A stretch of 64,000 nt of DNA. Origin: Clitopilus passeckerianus. Its lineage: Eukaryota > Basidiomycota > Agaricomycetes > Agaricales > Entolomataceae. Shown here one piece after another: positions 22,342 through 34,223 of the stretch. Position numbers and translations under genes: made by a program. The notes beneath the pieces are model-generated. The model ran no database searches and was not told the DNA's origin. It saw only the letters and a program-made list of their open reading frames with translations. The stretch covers positions 1-64,000 of the forward strand of contig CALYLX010000159.1 in NCBI GenBank assembly GCA_944990035.1, in the 5' to 3' direction. Numbering within the stretch: the stretch's first letter is position 1; each line of letters opens with the position of its first letter.

Positions 22342-25159
22342 CTAATACAAGGGTGGAAGGAAGCCGCTGTTATACGAATGAAAATCCATTTGAAGTCTTG
22401 AACAAGAAGGAACCAACCGTAGAGTCATCGGTTCACCGTCATGCAGCTTTCGTTGTGGTACTATGGCCACACCGTGATGAGTGACCTCGGTTTTCATGAC
22501 GGTTCCAGGTTCCACAAATATAACTGGGTTCGATCCAGAAGAGGGTTGGGCGGGTGTAGAGGGTGCGGATTCGGCTGCAGGTGATTCCAGTTCATTCTGG
22601 TCATCAGTCGTAGGAGTTGCTTCATACTCAGACGATATAACGAGGACAGACCCAGGTGTCGACGTGAGAGTCGAAGTAGATGCTCCTGGATATATAGCAT
22701 CGAGCTGAGGAGATGACTCAATAGAATAGGGTAAAACGACTCCCATGTTGGAAGTAGTCTGTGTCGTCTGTTCCTTGTCGTTCGTGGCACCTCGTTTAAG
22801 CGAAAGACTGAAATATGGCAAACGAATTCGTGAGAGTCCGGTAAATGGCTTTTGCAGCATGGGGTGGCAACCATTCGGAAGATTGGTTGTACGGATAGAA
22901 ACCTTCGACCGCGATGCAGTGGGAACATTATACGAGAATCCAATGCCGCTCCCCATATGCTTCACACCCGCAGGGAGCTTCTTCGTCACTGGAGGAGATT
23001 CGATAGAAATAGGCGTCGTAGGCTCTGGTGCCATCCGACCAGAATTTTTGACGGGAGAGGTTGCGAGGTTGGCAGGTTGGCTAGTACGCATACGGAGTTT
23101 CTTGTTCAAGGAAGACGAGCTGAAACTCGGGAACAATCTGCGGGAGAGATACACAGAGCCAGAAGAGCGGGCCTTGCGGAGTTTAGCAGGTCGATTGGGC
23201 TTATTCACCTCAGTAGTCGAGACATGACCAAGCCGCCCCAGGACTCTTCGAGACATCTTCTCCTCGTGGTCCATGTCCTCCCAGAAGGCAACCATTCGCT
23301 GTTCGGGCGTTTCCTGTCCATGATCGTCGGCAGCAGACCTAGCTCCTTCTTCCGTAGGTATCTCTTGGGATTTATCTTGTTCAGCATAGAGAGGCGTGAC
23401 GTCTTCATCGGGCACCTCTGGTAGGCCGTCGAGGGTCATAGAAGCGCGAAAGATCTTGGGAAGTCGGTCAGGTCGAGCGCCAGGAGGAAACGCGTAAGCG
23501 ACTTTCTTGACTTCGCCTCGTTCTGAAACTGTCTCAGTAGTCGCAGGCTCTTCCAAGCCCTCTTTCCCGGAGTTCACCATAGACAGAAAATCGACATCCA
23601 TAGAGCCGACTCGAGATGGTGGATCTGTAGGATGAGGAGCTAGACGAGACCAGAGTTAGAATTAAACTGAAACGTATGCGCATATACAGTCACCTTCGAC
23701 CTTTCTCTTCATGACGTCACTCCAATCACTACTTTCAGGTGAGTGACGAGATTCATTAGAAAGGACGGATGTTCTTACACCGAGCTAAAGAACTTATGGC
23801 CAGCTATAGCGGTAAGAGTTGCCCTCGCAGACGCACTTCTCTCGAGACACTGAAAGGCGGGGTGAGCGCTAGTCAAAATTGAAGACGCAATTCTAACCTT
23901 GGCAACGAGGTCTGCACTCGTTTCGCCCAGACCATCCAGCGGAAGTGGTTGGGATACGATTTGATCATCGACATTCGTAGTGTCATCAGCCGCGAAAAGG
24001 CACTACAGGACACAGAATCAGAAAACGTCCGTGACTACCTGAGATGTGACTTACCTTTCCAAGGAGCATGAACGCCAGCAGCATACCGAAACCCCAGCTA
24101 TCGACTGCAAAGTCGTGCGACCACCCGAGGATCAGTTCCGGGGCAAGAAAAGAGCGAGCCGGATCCTCCCCAGGGAGCTCGTTTGATAGACAGAACTCTC
24201 GTGAATGGCGATCTGAAGTCCTATGCAGAGTCTGAGCATATCCAAAGCCACTCAATACTAGATGGCCGTTGGCGTCGACGTTGATGACCCCTGGATGCAG
24301 GCAGCGGTGGATTATATGCGCCGAATGGAGGTACTCCAGCGCTTGCACCTAGGGGTGCCATTTTTTTTCATACTCAGATGAGTCCAACCGGGATCAGACA
24401 AGACTTACGAGTTCACTTGCATAGAACAAGGATTCATTTAACCCAAATTTGCCACAACTAGCGACCAATGCGTCGAGGTTCTTTCTAGGGAAGTAGTCCT
24501 ACGAGGCGATACATATAAGACCACGAGGGATAATAGAGAGGTTTGACATACCGTGACAACGCATACATCCTTCTCAACAGGGAATATCCAGTGCACCTCG
24601 GGGAAGAACGAGCACTTCAGGCCGCTCACTGTTTTCATGATATCAGATGTATCAGATGCCGGCTTGGAGTTTCCTTCAGCAGCGAACGTTTTCAGGCAAT
24701 AGATCCGACAGGTGTCCTTCTTTCTGTATAACTTCGTCGTGATACCGTTCTCTATATGGGGATTTGCATTGAGAAGTTCGAATGCGCCAAGATTCATGCC
24801 CTGTAAACATAATTCCCAACTGAGAATGCGGGGCGAGTAGTCAAACATACCCCGGGGGATGCTTGGCGGTCCGAAGAGGTGTATATATGCGGCTCCTCTG
24901 CAATGGTGTCCAGATATCGAGAGGTTCTGGATCTTGGGGAGAGGACAAGTACCTCCTGGATAAACTGGTGAGCAACGAAAAGATGGTAGGCGAAGGCAGA
25001 ATCTCACATCGACGTCATCGTCCTCCCACTGTGAGTCGAGCTCCTTGACATCGGTAAAGCACTATGAAAAATTGAGAAAATAATGAACATATCCTCTAAG
25101 CCCGAAATACCTACCTCGATATCGTAGCTTATATCCAAAGTGGTATTGGTTGTCATCAT
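22342..25159 (-). CDS. Kinase-fold protein, predicted pseudokinase with long disordered tail
   Basis: Minus-strand gene with about nine exons that join in frame. The start MMTTNTTLD at 25159 leads into an acidic N-terminus, then the kinase fold: a Lys in YCLKTF (VAIK equivalent), CVVTDYFPRKNLDALV (hinge), ALEYLHSAHIIHRCLHPGVI (catalytic loop), HLVLSGFGYAQ (DFG region), APELILGWSHDFAVDSWGFG (APE and helix F). The catalytic-loop Asp is Cys, the metal-binding Asn is missing and the DFG Asp is Gly, so phosphotransfer is unlikely. The final exon (from 23601) adds about 400 Ser/Pro/Thr-rich residues. The overall layout resembles AGC kinases. Likely a scaffold or allosteric regulator. Confidence 0.8.
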
Positions 25160-25854
25160 ACTAATCGGCCGTGATTTTGGCTGGGCTTGGCCAAGAAGTG
25201 CGCTGAAGGATCCCTGAGTAGTATAAGTGGGGTTTTGCTCGCATGAAGCGCAAAAAAGCACCTACGGAAAACGGAACGGCATCTAGTGTCTCGATTTCTA
25301 ACCGAGGGAGGTGGTTCCCAGAGAAGCGAACAACAGGCGAGGGCGAGCAAAGTGTGGTTGAAGGGCTGAGCGTCTACAAGTTGCGCGTCGTGAGTACTGC
25401 GTAAGAGAATTGAGCGAGGGGTTTTGAACCATATCCTGATCGCCAGTCTCCGACAAAGGATGGGAGAATCTTTTCGTAATATCCCGCATATTCCACAATC
25501 GCCAGTTGAGAGAGCAAGAAAATATCGTTCAAACTTTGGCCTTGATCTTGTATATCGCAAAGGCAGGTGTCGCGGGTTTACAAGGCGGCGAGATGGTTAT
25601 GGTGAAAGTAGAGGTCGAAGTTGCGGGCTCACCTCAGGCGAAGCATTCCTAAACGGGGTTACTACTAGACACGTGACTATCGTGACCGAAGACGCGTCTT
25701 CACTTGGGTTTCCATCGCGTCTGTAAAAAAAAAAAGTGCCATCACTCCTTTGACCGACGTTTGACCCCCCAAATACATTTCGTAAATCCACATGTACTGT
25801 TCTTTAGACTGAAATCTAAATGCACCGGATGTTGACTCATCCAACACAAATTTC
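25160..25854. other. Intergenic, no recognised gene
   Basis: Minus-strand ORFs of up to 134 codons have no protein-like features. A run of 11 A lies near 25726. Confidence 0.45.
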
Positions 25855-25957
25855 TCCCATCCCATGCCCGCTCAATCGGACTTTTACGTAGTATGAGATC
25901 TGAAGGCTGCGAGTTCGACCCTCGCGGTGGGTTTGTAATTGGCAATTAGGTTTTTTT
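25855..25957 (+). ncRNA. tRNA-like Pol III element (degenerate tRNA or tRNA-derived RNA)
   Basis: A perfect T-arm (GCGAG, loop TTCGACC, CTCGC at 25909-25925) is followed by GGTGGGT, which pairs at six of seven positions with TCCCATC at 25855. A box A-like GCTCAATCGG lies at 25870-25879, box B overlaps the T-arm, and a run of 7 T at 25951-25957 fits Pol III termination. The D and anticodon arms do not fold properly and no anticodon can be assigned. It could be a decayed tRNA gene or part of a tRNA-derived SINE. Confidence 0.4.
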
Positions 25958-26095
25958 GGTGGGTCATCGATACCCATCGTGTATTAGGATCATAGAAATT
26001 ACATTCGAATTATCATTAATCGTATCAAGTCGTTACCAGCGTCCAAGTGTCCCTATTAACCAAAAATTAAAAAATGGCTCTATCCCAGAGCTTCC

Positions 26096-27201
26096 TCACA
26101 TCAAGCCCGTTAAATTCCAAACAACGTACACCAATCCGACCAACCCTAGCGGTGGAAGGACCGCATGTCCACTTGCACCATCAACTAATGGTGCTGCAGC
26201 ACCTACAGTCTGGTTTAAACAATCCAGAAGCGTCATATCAACCCCGCTAGGCAACGGTGTATCTGGAGTTCCCTCAGGAGCATTTGTCGCGTTATTCGAG
26301 TACCCATCCAGAGTGAGAGCGATAGAGCTTCCGCGGAAGTACTGGATGACCTGGTCCGGCCGAGGGTAGTTTTCGAACGGCGAAGGGGACGATGACGATG
26401 CGCTGTTATCAAGTGGCGAGGAGCAGTTGGATTTGATAGCCTCAATCAGGTCTTTGACAGTAGCGGTATCGGCGACGATGCGGAAGACGGACGAGTTAGC
26501 GTCTGAAGGGAATAAAGCTGCTGCCATCGCTCCGCCAGGTCTGGTACCGTTATTCGGTGCACCATACTATATGAAGTCAAGAGTTGGTCACTGGATATGC
26601 GACACTACGGGAATGGTTTGCTTACCTCGCCCCCACCAGAAAGGTATTCAGCGATAACGAATGCACCAGCGCCCGTGGCCGCACCGGTCCAGACAACAGG
26701 CCAGAAGTAAAAGGGGAACCCTCGGCCCGCGGTACCACGACCATTGATACCTGGGTAACCGCTTCCATAAGTCCTGAGGGAGACTTCGTCAGTAGCTGAA
26801 AATGTTAGTCGGAGAACAAGAACGTACTTTGTTCCAAATATCTGGTCTCGACTCCAGCCACCGACAGTACGGCCAGCAAATGCTTCACCAGCGGGTATTA
26901 CACTCGCAGAACCTCCACCATAGCCATAGACAGAAGCAGAGCGCATAGCACCTCCCATCATGAATGGAGAGATGGAAGACTGCTTCTCCAAGTCCGGAAA
27001 CTTGGACTTGGACTTCTTCGACTTGGACTTCTTGGGGGTCTTTGTTTTTCCGGAGCCTGAGCTTGAAGAGCTCGAGGTGGATGGCTTCGAACTTGAAGGT
27101 GACGGTTTAGAGGTAGAGGAGCTTCCTTTGCCTTTGCCTCCGCCGCCAGCGCGGCGTTCAAGGCTGCTAGTATTTCTCGTGGAGATGAATGGAATGAACA
27201 T
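26096..27201 (-). CDS. Conserved agaricomycete Ser-rich membrane protein
   Basis: Three exons on the minus strand. The N-terminus has RRAGGGGKGKG and a Ser/Lys-rich low-complexity stretch (about residues 15-70). The conserved core is VGGWSRDQIFGTK, joined across an intron to TYGSGYPGINGRGTAGRGFPFYFWPVVWTG, a hydrophobic segment, then YGAPNNGTRPGGAMAAALF, VFRIVADTATVKDLIEAI, DQVIQYFRGSSIALTLDGY and a C-terminal hydrophobic segment (PLGLVGLVYVVWNL). I recognise this layout as a widespread uncharacterised protein of mushrooms, with a luminal loop between two membrane spans. The start at 27201 is the first Met in frame; an upstream exon encoding a signal peptide is possible. Confidence 0.75.
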
Positions 27202-28053
27202 GTGGACGGTTCTGAGATTCCGACGCGTTGGCGAGCGTATGGGCTAGACCTGGAGGGATGGCAAGCGAAAAAAACTCGATTTTAGCCTGCATGTTATACA
27301 ATCCTTTTGATGAACGCCTCGAGTTTAGAGCGGGACGCGATTCCTGGGCAGGGGAGCCAATCTCCAGTCTAAAGTTCTTGGCATTCGGTGCGATGCTCTA
27401 GCCGTCGATGATCATTTCCTACCAAATGCCGTTCGTGGGACGTGTGGATCTAGAAACAGCTTGAATCAGCGATGAAGGAGAGGAGCATGCCCACGACTAT
27501 TGGGCTTCGAGAGCCGCCCAGAAGGTTGAACCAGAGACGCTGGAAGTTTGCGAAATTCAATGCGAAATTCATAGTGATCGCTGACTCGTTCCGAAACGTC
27601 AAAGGCTCCGTTGACCAACCAGCATATTCTATGAATGACGGCAGGTTCCAGGGCAAACCAGGCACCGTTGCCTGCTCCCCTCAGAAAGTACAAAATTCAC
27701 TGAGGCGACCAGGAGGCGTTCCCTCTGAAGCAGGAGGTCGAGAATCCCTCAATAGAAACAGGAGGTTAAAACCAACTCGGATTTTGACGTCTCTTCTGCA
27801 AGCTCGAGTAAATGAAGTGCTTCGAGCAGCTTTCTGCCAGTTCAGCCCTGGATATCGATAACATCGTGGAATGTATGTCGGGGAATCGAACGTCGATTTG
27901 CCACCCGGCGCTGTATTTGATGGACAACGGTGAAAGGCAGTGGGAGACTCGGATCGGAGGTTGTCAGCGGATGAACGCACGGACCACAAGCAGTCACAGC
28001 CACGGGCTCCTTCCCAACTTCTTCCATCCACATACCCGACGTCGACGAGTCCA
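27202..28053. other. Intergenic, no recognised gene
   Basis: Divergent 5' regions of the Ser-rich membrane protein (minus) and Vps68 (plus). ORFs are short and featureless. Confidence 0.5.
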
Positions 28054-28734
28054 ATGTCGTTGCCCAGGTCAAACTACGACCCACGAAGAGTCTTCGTGAA
28101 TCCTTTCCCTGAGCTGTCCCTTGGAAAGCACCGCCGAACGGTTGGCGTATACCTTGCTGGAGCACTCGTAAGTTTCGGTTCCATTGTTCAGCGCCCGCAC
28201 GACACACGTTTGCTCACCATGGTCAACCTCAGTTCGCTCTCGCAAATTGGACATTCCTTGACGCCGCTGTGCTGTCTGCACATGCCAAATCACCATTTGG
28301 AGACCCTAACGAACCACCTGCGGATGCACCTGTTCATGTCACCTTTACCGATTGGATTCCTGGAATCTGCTCCTTGCTCGGATACCTGGTCATCAACCTC
28401 ATCGACAAGGACCGTGTGAGAGGTAACGAAGGCTTTGGAGATTCTCGCGCTGTTTGGAGGGCCCGCTTGTTCCTCTTCATCGGATTTGCTCTCATGGCTG
28501 GTGGTCTTGCTGGTAGTGTGGTTCGTTTGCTCATTTTAAGTGCCTGCTACCTCAAATCTGACATCTTTGCAGACCGTTCTTATCCTCAAATATATCCTCG
28601 GAGGCTACACCCCTCAATTCACGTATTACGGGTACGCCAACGTCTCCCAGAGTGTTGCCCTAATGCTCTCCGCAGTCGTGCTGTGGATAGCACAGTCCGG
28701 TGGCAACGAATACGAATATAACCTCACCCTGTAA
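28054..28734 (+). CDS. VPS68: Vps68/UPF0220 family membrane protein
   Basis: Three exons encode about 187 residues. Exon 1 gives RRTVGVYLAGAL, exon 2 FALANWTFLDAAVLSAHA (TM1), FTDWIPGICSLLGYLVINLIDK (TM2) and ARLFLFIGFALMAGGLAGSV (TM3), exon 3 TVLILKYILGG and YGYANVSQSVALMLSAVVLWIAQ (TM4) with a short polar tail. Four membrane spans and the conserved start match Vps68/TMEM50. In yeast Vps68 acts with Vps55 at endosomes in sorting to the vacuole. The introns are GT-AG and keep frame, and the length fits the family. Confidence 0.92.
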
Positions 28735-28882
28735 CACAAGTACCAACTATGTATTCTTTCACATCTTGAATGATGATGCGATTTTGGACATCTCCGTATT
28801 GCCATTGCTGAAAATTCTCCCGAATGCACTATGGGGCTCGTCAAGCTCTGCATCCCCGTTGCTAATGTTTACAGGCCTACGT

Positions 28883-31325
28883 TTACTTCTTAATGCTGTA
28901 CCTCTCCCCGAACACGCCTTCCTCTATAGCCTTGATCTCTGCGCTACTATCAGCACTGGCGTCACTCGTCAAGGAAATGCACCACTCACGAAGAGCAAGA
29001 CGTTTGGACCAGAAACGAGACATGCCTAGGTTCCCTACAAACGACCGATCGGTAAGCATACCAGAAGTATCCCTCGGTGCACAAGCTTACCCATCATCGC
29101 CCATAGGTTCTTTACACCCCAATCACGCCAAACGCTATTCAGCTCCCCTTCGTCATCAAGGCCCCAAACTGGATTACACTCTCCTGCAACTTCCTCTCCG
29201 CAAATTCTGCGTACTGGAACCATTGGATCACCAAGGCTATGAAGCAACATTAACTAGGCGTCAGCATAGCTACTTTCGGAAGTTCAGCTGAAAATCTCAC
29301 CCAGTGGCAAATATGACCACATCCGCGACAATTTCGGTGCCATCCTCGAATCTCACGCCATTCTCCCCGAAGGCTTGGATCTCACCCCCTGATTTCAACT
29401 TGATCTTTCCATCAACCACGAGCTGGCTTGCGCCGACATCTTAGCAACATCCAAGGCATCAGCATCATATTGCTACAAGGAAGCTCCGTTGCCGACATAC
29501 CAAGGTAGAATCCACCGCCTCGCGTCATGAACAACAGCGCAAATCCGGAACCGTGGATGCCAGAATTTAACTTGAAGCCTACGTTCTTGAGGCCGTCAAG
29601 GACGTCCCTAAAAACGTCAACTCGATACCAACCAGGGGTCAAGCGTGCAGTTCGGCTTACTTGTCAAGCTCTTCGACCATCTGCGTTGAACGACGGTTCA
29701 TCTCGACGCTCATGAATGCCGGGAACGAATTGATGATTCGGTCGGAAACATCGGGGGGTGGCGAGCCCTCGGAGTAGAGTCCTAGCGGGGCCGTTAAGAC
29801 GAGGTGAAAAAGGGAGATGAGTTGGAGGAATACCTTCTGCCTGAGCTTTCCAGCCTTTCTTCGTGGTCATAACGAATGTGGAGCTTCGCTGGTGCATGAC
29901 CACGTCTACACAGTAGTCAATCAGCACCTTTCCCAAGTTAAAGTTACCAGAACCTTACCTATACCGTGATCGTAGAGGTCTTTAGAGATATCATGTGCTG
30001 CATTGCAAGCTCCAACGACGAGTACCTTCTTCCCAAGGAACTCTTGAGCCTTCTTATATTGGGACGAATGAAGGGCTTTGCCGCTGAAGGTGTCCTGCAA
30101 AGTCTGTGAGATCGCAAGATCTTTGAGACGCGCTGGGCTACTCACCATGCCTGGATATGTTGGCGTATTTGTATCGCTGTCTCCAAGCCCAGTAGCAAAT
30201 ACGACATGACTAACTTTCAGGGATCTCTCTGAGGCGTCGCCACGTCTGACCAGGACGTTCCACATCCCAGAAGTGTCGTCTTGAGCAGCCTTGATAACCG
30301 TAGTGGACGTCCAAACGTTAAGATCCAGTGCCTCGGCGTAAAATTCCAGCCATCCCGCGAACTGCAACCCAGAGATAGTCAGTACCATGTAGACTTCAGC
30401 GTCAATGAATGGATTACCTTCTGAGCATGGATATATACCGGCCACGTAGAAGGAAATCTAGTAGAGGTAAGATGTTCAGATCTGTTGACTAGGCAGTCAC
30501 CAAAAAACCACGCACGGCATATAAGGCATTTGGTCAAACCCTGAAAATACAGCGGTCAGCTACACTTTGAACGAAATCGACTCAAAAAAGGGCCGTACAG
30601 ATGTAATCATGCAAACACATCGTGTCATAGCGGTTCCTCCAGTTGTCGCCAATTCTTCCCTCCTTTTCGACCACCAACGTCGGGATCTGGAGAGCCTGAA
30701 GTCTGGCAGCTACTTCGAGCCCACAGTGACCGGCTCCGATAACTAGAACCGTTGGGTCCACCGTAGCAAAAGAGCCTGTCTTAGCTCTCTCGGTTTCCCA
30801 ATTGGTATTTGCAGGAGAGGAGTTTCTGAAGGTGCCATTTATCTCCGGAAAACCTTTCAGTTCTTCGAGGTTGGTGAAGACGCAATGTGCCTTCCACACG
30901 CCTTCTGGTGTATACACCAACCGTGCAATTCCGGATGCTATCCCAACGTCGGTCTCGAAATTGAAGAAAAAGCTGATCCATGCGACGTCTGGATAGAATT
31001 TCTGAAGAGCTAGTGATTCGTCCTCTTGAAGGTTGAAGTTATTAGCTCTGGAAACCGAGAGACGGTTGGTGAGGAGGTCGAGGATAGGCTCGGTTCCTGA
31101 GAAGGTGCGAAAGTCCCAAGTAAGGGCCAGTATATCTCTCCAGAAAGCATCTGGAACTAATAGCTGCAGTATTCGTTCGGCATCGCACGTTTCCATACCA
31201 GCAGTGAATTCCTGGAACCATGTGCTCGCCACTTCCTTAACATCCAGTTCGTTGGGTGCCGTAGCTCCGAGCCTGGCAAAAGTCGGGAGTGGTGTATCTG
31301 GAATGTGGCTAGTCTTTCGGTACAT
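28883..31325 (-). CDS. Flavin-dependent monooxygenase with N-terminal NTF2-like domain
   Basis: A multi-exon minus-strand gene of roughly 600 residues. The N-terminal part (about 30-160) resembles a SnoaL/NTF2-like domain. The FAD Rossmann motif is VLVIGAGHCGLEVAARLQAL, followed by EKEGRIGDNWRNRYDTMCLHDY, WFDQMPYMPFPSTWPVY, SHVVFATGLGD, then KVLVVGACNAAHDISKDLYDHG for NADPH, where the second Gly of GxGxxA is Cys. Later exons give SFPAFMSVEMNRRS, GFALLFMTRGGGFYLD, ADVVIFATG and a tail ending GERYSIKK. The order matches FMO/YUCCA-like monooxygenases. Substrate unknown. It converges on Vps68 with 148 bases between the coding ends. Confidence 0.88.
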
Positions 31326-32346
31326 CTCGACTCTCGACGAACGCCAGCTGCCAATCAGCTTGAGATTGGCAACGGGAGTACCGAGGAAGTGCTGGAAAAT
31401 CTGATTATCGATAGACTCATCTAAGGAGGATGATCACGGGACGTGTATGCGGAAAGACGTACAGGATGCGAGTACATGTCGTCCCATAGGTATGTTCACC
31501 ATGATAACGTTCGCTCGACAGATAATGCGTACTCAGCAGGAAACCTGAATTTTGGACCCCACTGTGTGATGGATGGTGAAGACAAATTTCTGTTATGTGA
31601 TCCTTGAGCTTGCCGTGTACATTTTCATTCTGGAGCTGGTCCTACGCCTCCTGTATCCTTCCCAATACTCCAATTCTGAGAGGCTGGCCACCCACAGTAG
31701 CACTGTGAGCTATTCTCCGCGAAAAGTGGTATTCTAAGTGGGCTCACCCAGCGCCTTCAGTATGCCTCCCGAACCTCCGACTCGACGGCTTCGACTTTTT
31801 CCATAAAGAAAAAGTGCCCCTTTGACCTGCGTTCCGCCTGAAACTCAGCTTGCGTGGCTACCTGTATCAGACAGGCTGAAAGTGGAGGACCCGCAGCAGC
31901 TCCCCTCGCAAATTTCTTTTTTTTGAAACGGTCGAACGAGCCCTTTTTCTTTACTTAAATACCACGTAATTAACTTGCTCGCCGTTGTCAACAGTTTCGC
32001 TCCACTTCCCGGCCAAGAAGAGGGGAAAAATTACCAGCGTATATCCCCGAACGCCCCGAATGTTTCGTTACAACAAGCTCCTAAGTCTACTTTCAACGGC
32101 ATGAAAGTTGTAGGGAAGGGTAAATCATAGACGGCGTTGGATATAATTGTGAAGTAAACCGCCACTTGTGGCCCAATTCATAAAACCAGCGTATACAATA
32201 CTCACGACCAGCCTAGACTTTGACACGTTATTAGGGTCAACATTCAATATATTACCAAATCGTCGGTCGGCCTCGTTGTGTGGCTGACATTGAAATGGAC
32301 TGGTATGCAATTCGCGTCCCTCCCTTCTCCTCTTTGTTTTCTGCTC
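31326..32346. other. Intergenic, no recognised gene
   Basis: 5' flank of the monooxygenase, a T-rich stretch near 31917-31930, and the upstream region of the beta-trefoil gene. Confidence 0.5.
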
Positions 32347-32971
32347 ATGGCGACATCCCCGCTCGAGGAAGGACTGTACGAGATACATCAACACTGTTCT
32401 CGCCTTGAACTACCCCCAGATGCGGCAGAAAACTTGAGTATTCTCGCTCTGGAGTACTTGGCCTTTTATCGGAGGAAACCTCATTTAGTATGTCCGGTTT
32501 ATGTGTACGAGCTGTGCGTTTGAACAGTTGTTCCCCATCAGTGGAGAGTGAGGAAAAATAAGGATGGGACTTATTCTCTTCAAAATGAAAAGGCAAAGAC
32601 ACCCACCTTCCTTGGGATTGACAGCCTTGGACAAAGCAACCACATCGCAGTTGTTGGCACAGCTAAGCCTAGACGATGGGAGTTAAAGCCCTACGGATCT
32701 GAGAACCGGTTCTTGTAAGACTATCATCTGCTTCTGAGTACGTCGCCTGACCTCTTCAGAAGTATTGTGCTTGCAGGAGAGGCCATCATGCTCAACGAAG
32801 AACGTTTCGAACTCGTGGTCGACTTACCGAATTGGCATCATCCAAAGGTATGAGAACAACGTCCTCATCGGCACAAAGACTCAAGGTGGTGGTTGCATTT
32901 TCTAGACTGCTCTGAGACCACTAGAGTCGGACCAAAGGACACAGAGCTGGGTGTTCACGAAGCATGGTTGA
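32347..32971 (+). CDS. Beta-trefoil protein (lectin or protease-inhibitor type)
   Basis: Four exons encode about 155 residues. The opening LEEGLYEIHQH, then WRVRKNKDGTYSLQN, TFLGID...IAVVGTAKPRRWELKPYG, SIVLAGEAIML and the closing TQSWVFTKHG fit the repeated W-x-V/DGTY/GI strand pattern of fungal beta-trefoil proteins, which include ricin-B-like lectins and mycocypin-type peptidase inhibitors. There is no signal peptide, as expected for cytoplasmic fruiting-body members. All three introns keep frame. I cannot tell lectin from inhibitor: neither a QxW set nor a known inhibitory loop is clear. Confidence 0.6.
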
Positions 32972-33635
32972 TAGATTTAAAGAAAATTCGATGCTGCTTT
33001 ATCCCTCTACTATACAATAATACAATTAATATGTGCCTGAACAACCATACTTCAAATGAAGTCTGCTGAGGCAGTCTGAGTACACTTTCACCCTGACCCT
33101 GTGATTCAAATACGTCGTGTCGTATCGAGAGAAGATATACTGCGGAAGGCCGTCCGTGGCATGGAACGTCGCGGGGATTCGATTATTCAAACGATCAGAA
33201 TCAAACCCTTCCCTCCCTCCTTCCCTCTTTGGCGCTTTCGGATGCTAGTCTCGTACGGCTAAGATTTGACGTAGATGGCTTTCTCGACCACTGGCAGACC
33301 TTATCGTCGATGGAAGATTGCTCAGCGCCCACGTCCGGAAGTCTAGCTCTCCAGCGTTTCAGAGAATAGATGCGGTGGTGGTGATCGTTCAAATGCAAAC
33401 GCCAGTCGCACTACTCACGCATGTTTTCTGGAGGCTTCCCGAGTACGGTAACCTCAAAGAGACACTCACAGAACACCACGAGCAGACTCGCCCCCCAGGT
33501 TCAATGACAACAAACTCAAGCAACGATCTGAATCTGGCGGTATCAATTGGCAATAATTGCGGTAACTACATATACATCCATTAACCAACTTCGGCGGCAG
33601 ACTTCTTCTCAGTACGTGAACTGAGACAGCGGTGC
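32972..33635. other. Intergenic, no recognised gene
   Basis: Short ORFs only, lying between the beta-trefoil gene and the decayed GFA copy. Confidence 0.5.
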
Positions 33636-34223
33636 TCAGGGAGGCATAGCTTGGACCTGGTTCGCCCCTCCAACCGCAGGTATGCCCGACCATCGTTCCT
33701 TCACGAAGACTGGTGAAAGGAATCTAATCAGCTCATACTTATACCGAAGGTTTGGCGATCAACTCACGCTCCGTCTCAACAGGCCATTTCTGGGCGGCCA
33801 GGAAGTTGCCAGTTTGAATGGCTTGAGCATCACCAAAGGCGACGGAGAGATGGGAGACAGCACTCCCATAATTGCCGCAGAATACACGAGTCACTGTAGA
33901 GTCGCAGTAGTCAGACATCGCTAAAGGTATGCAGGTGTATACGTAGGCAGCGTACCCGTATTCCCGCTGGCTGCTTTAGCATCGTATTGCTTGATTGGGC
34001 CATCGATCTTCAAGTTGACATCCTTTCTAGAAACCAGAACGTTCGTGCTGAATGCGCTTCCGCTCGTCTGTTGACAGTCTAGACAGTGGCAGATGATCTT
34101 GAGACCTCGTCAGTAGAGGCCGAAACTGAGATTGTTAGAAAGAACTGTGCTTGACTCTTGAGGTCTGCCTCGATGGTAATCTTTGGTTTGCTTCCACAGA
34201 CATCCACCTTCGTGCTTCGTCAT
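33636..34223 (-). pseudogene. GFA domain copy 3, probably decayed
   Basis: The minus strand carries most of a GFA gene: ICHCLDCQQTSGSAFSTNVL, a KIDGPIKQYDAKAASGNT segment, VTRVF, AVSHLSVAFGDAQAIQTGNF and FVKERWSGIPAVGGANQ, with introns in family positions. Three defects appear. The first exon starts in one frame (MTKHEGGCL) but the matching CGSKPKITIEADLKSQ lies in another, consistent with loss of two bases in a TG run. The donor after that exon is not clear. The third zinc motif reads CGNYG, so a conserved Cys is Tyr. Copies 1 and 2 have CSNCG and CSRCG there. Confidence 0.7.
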
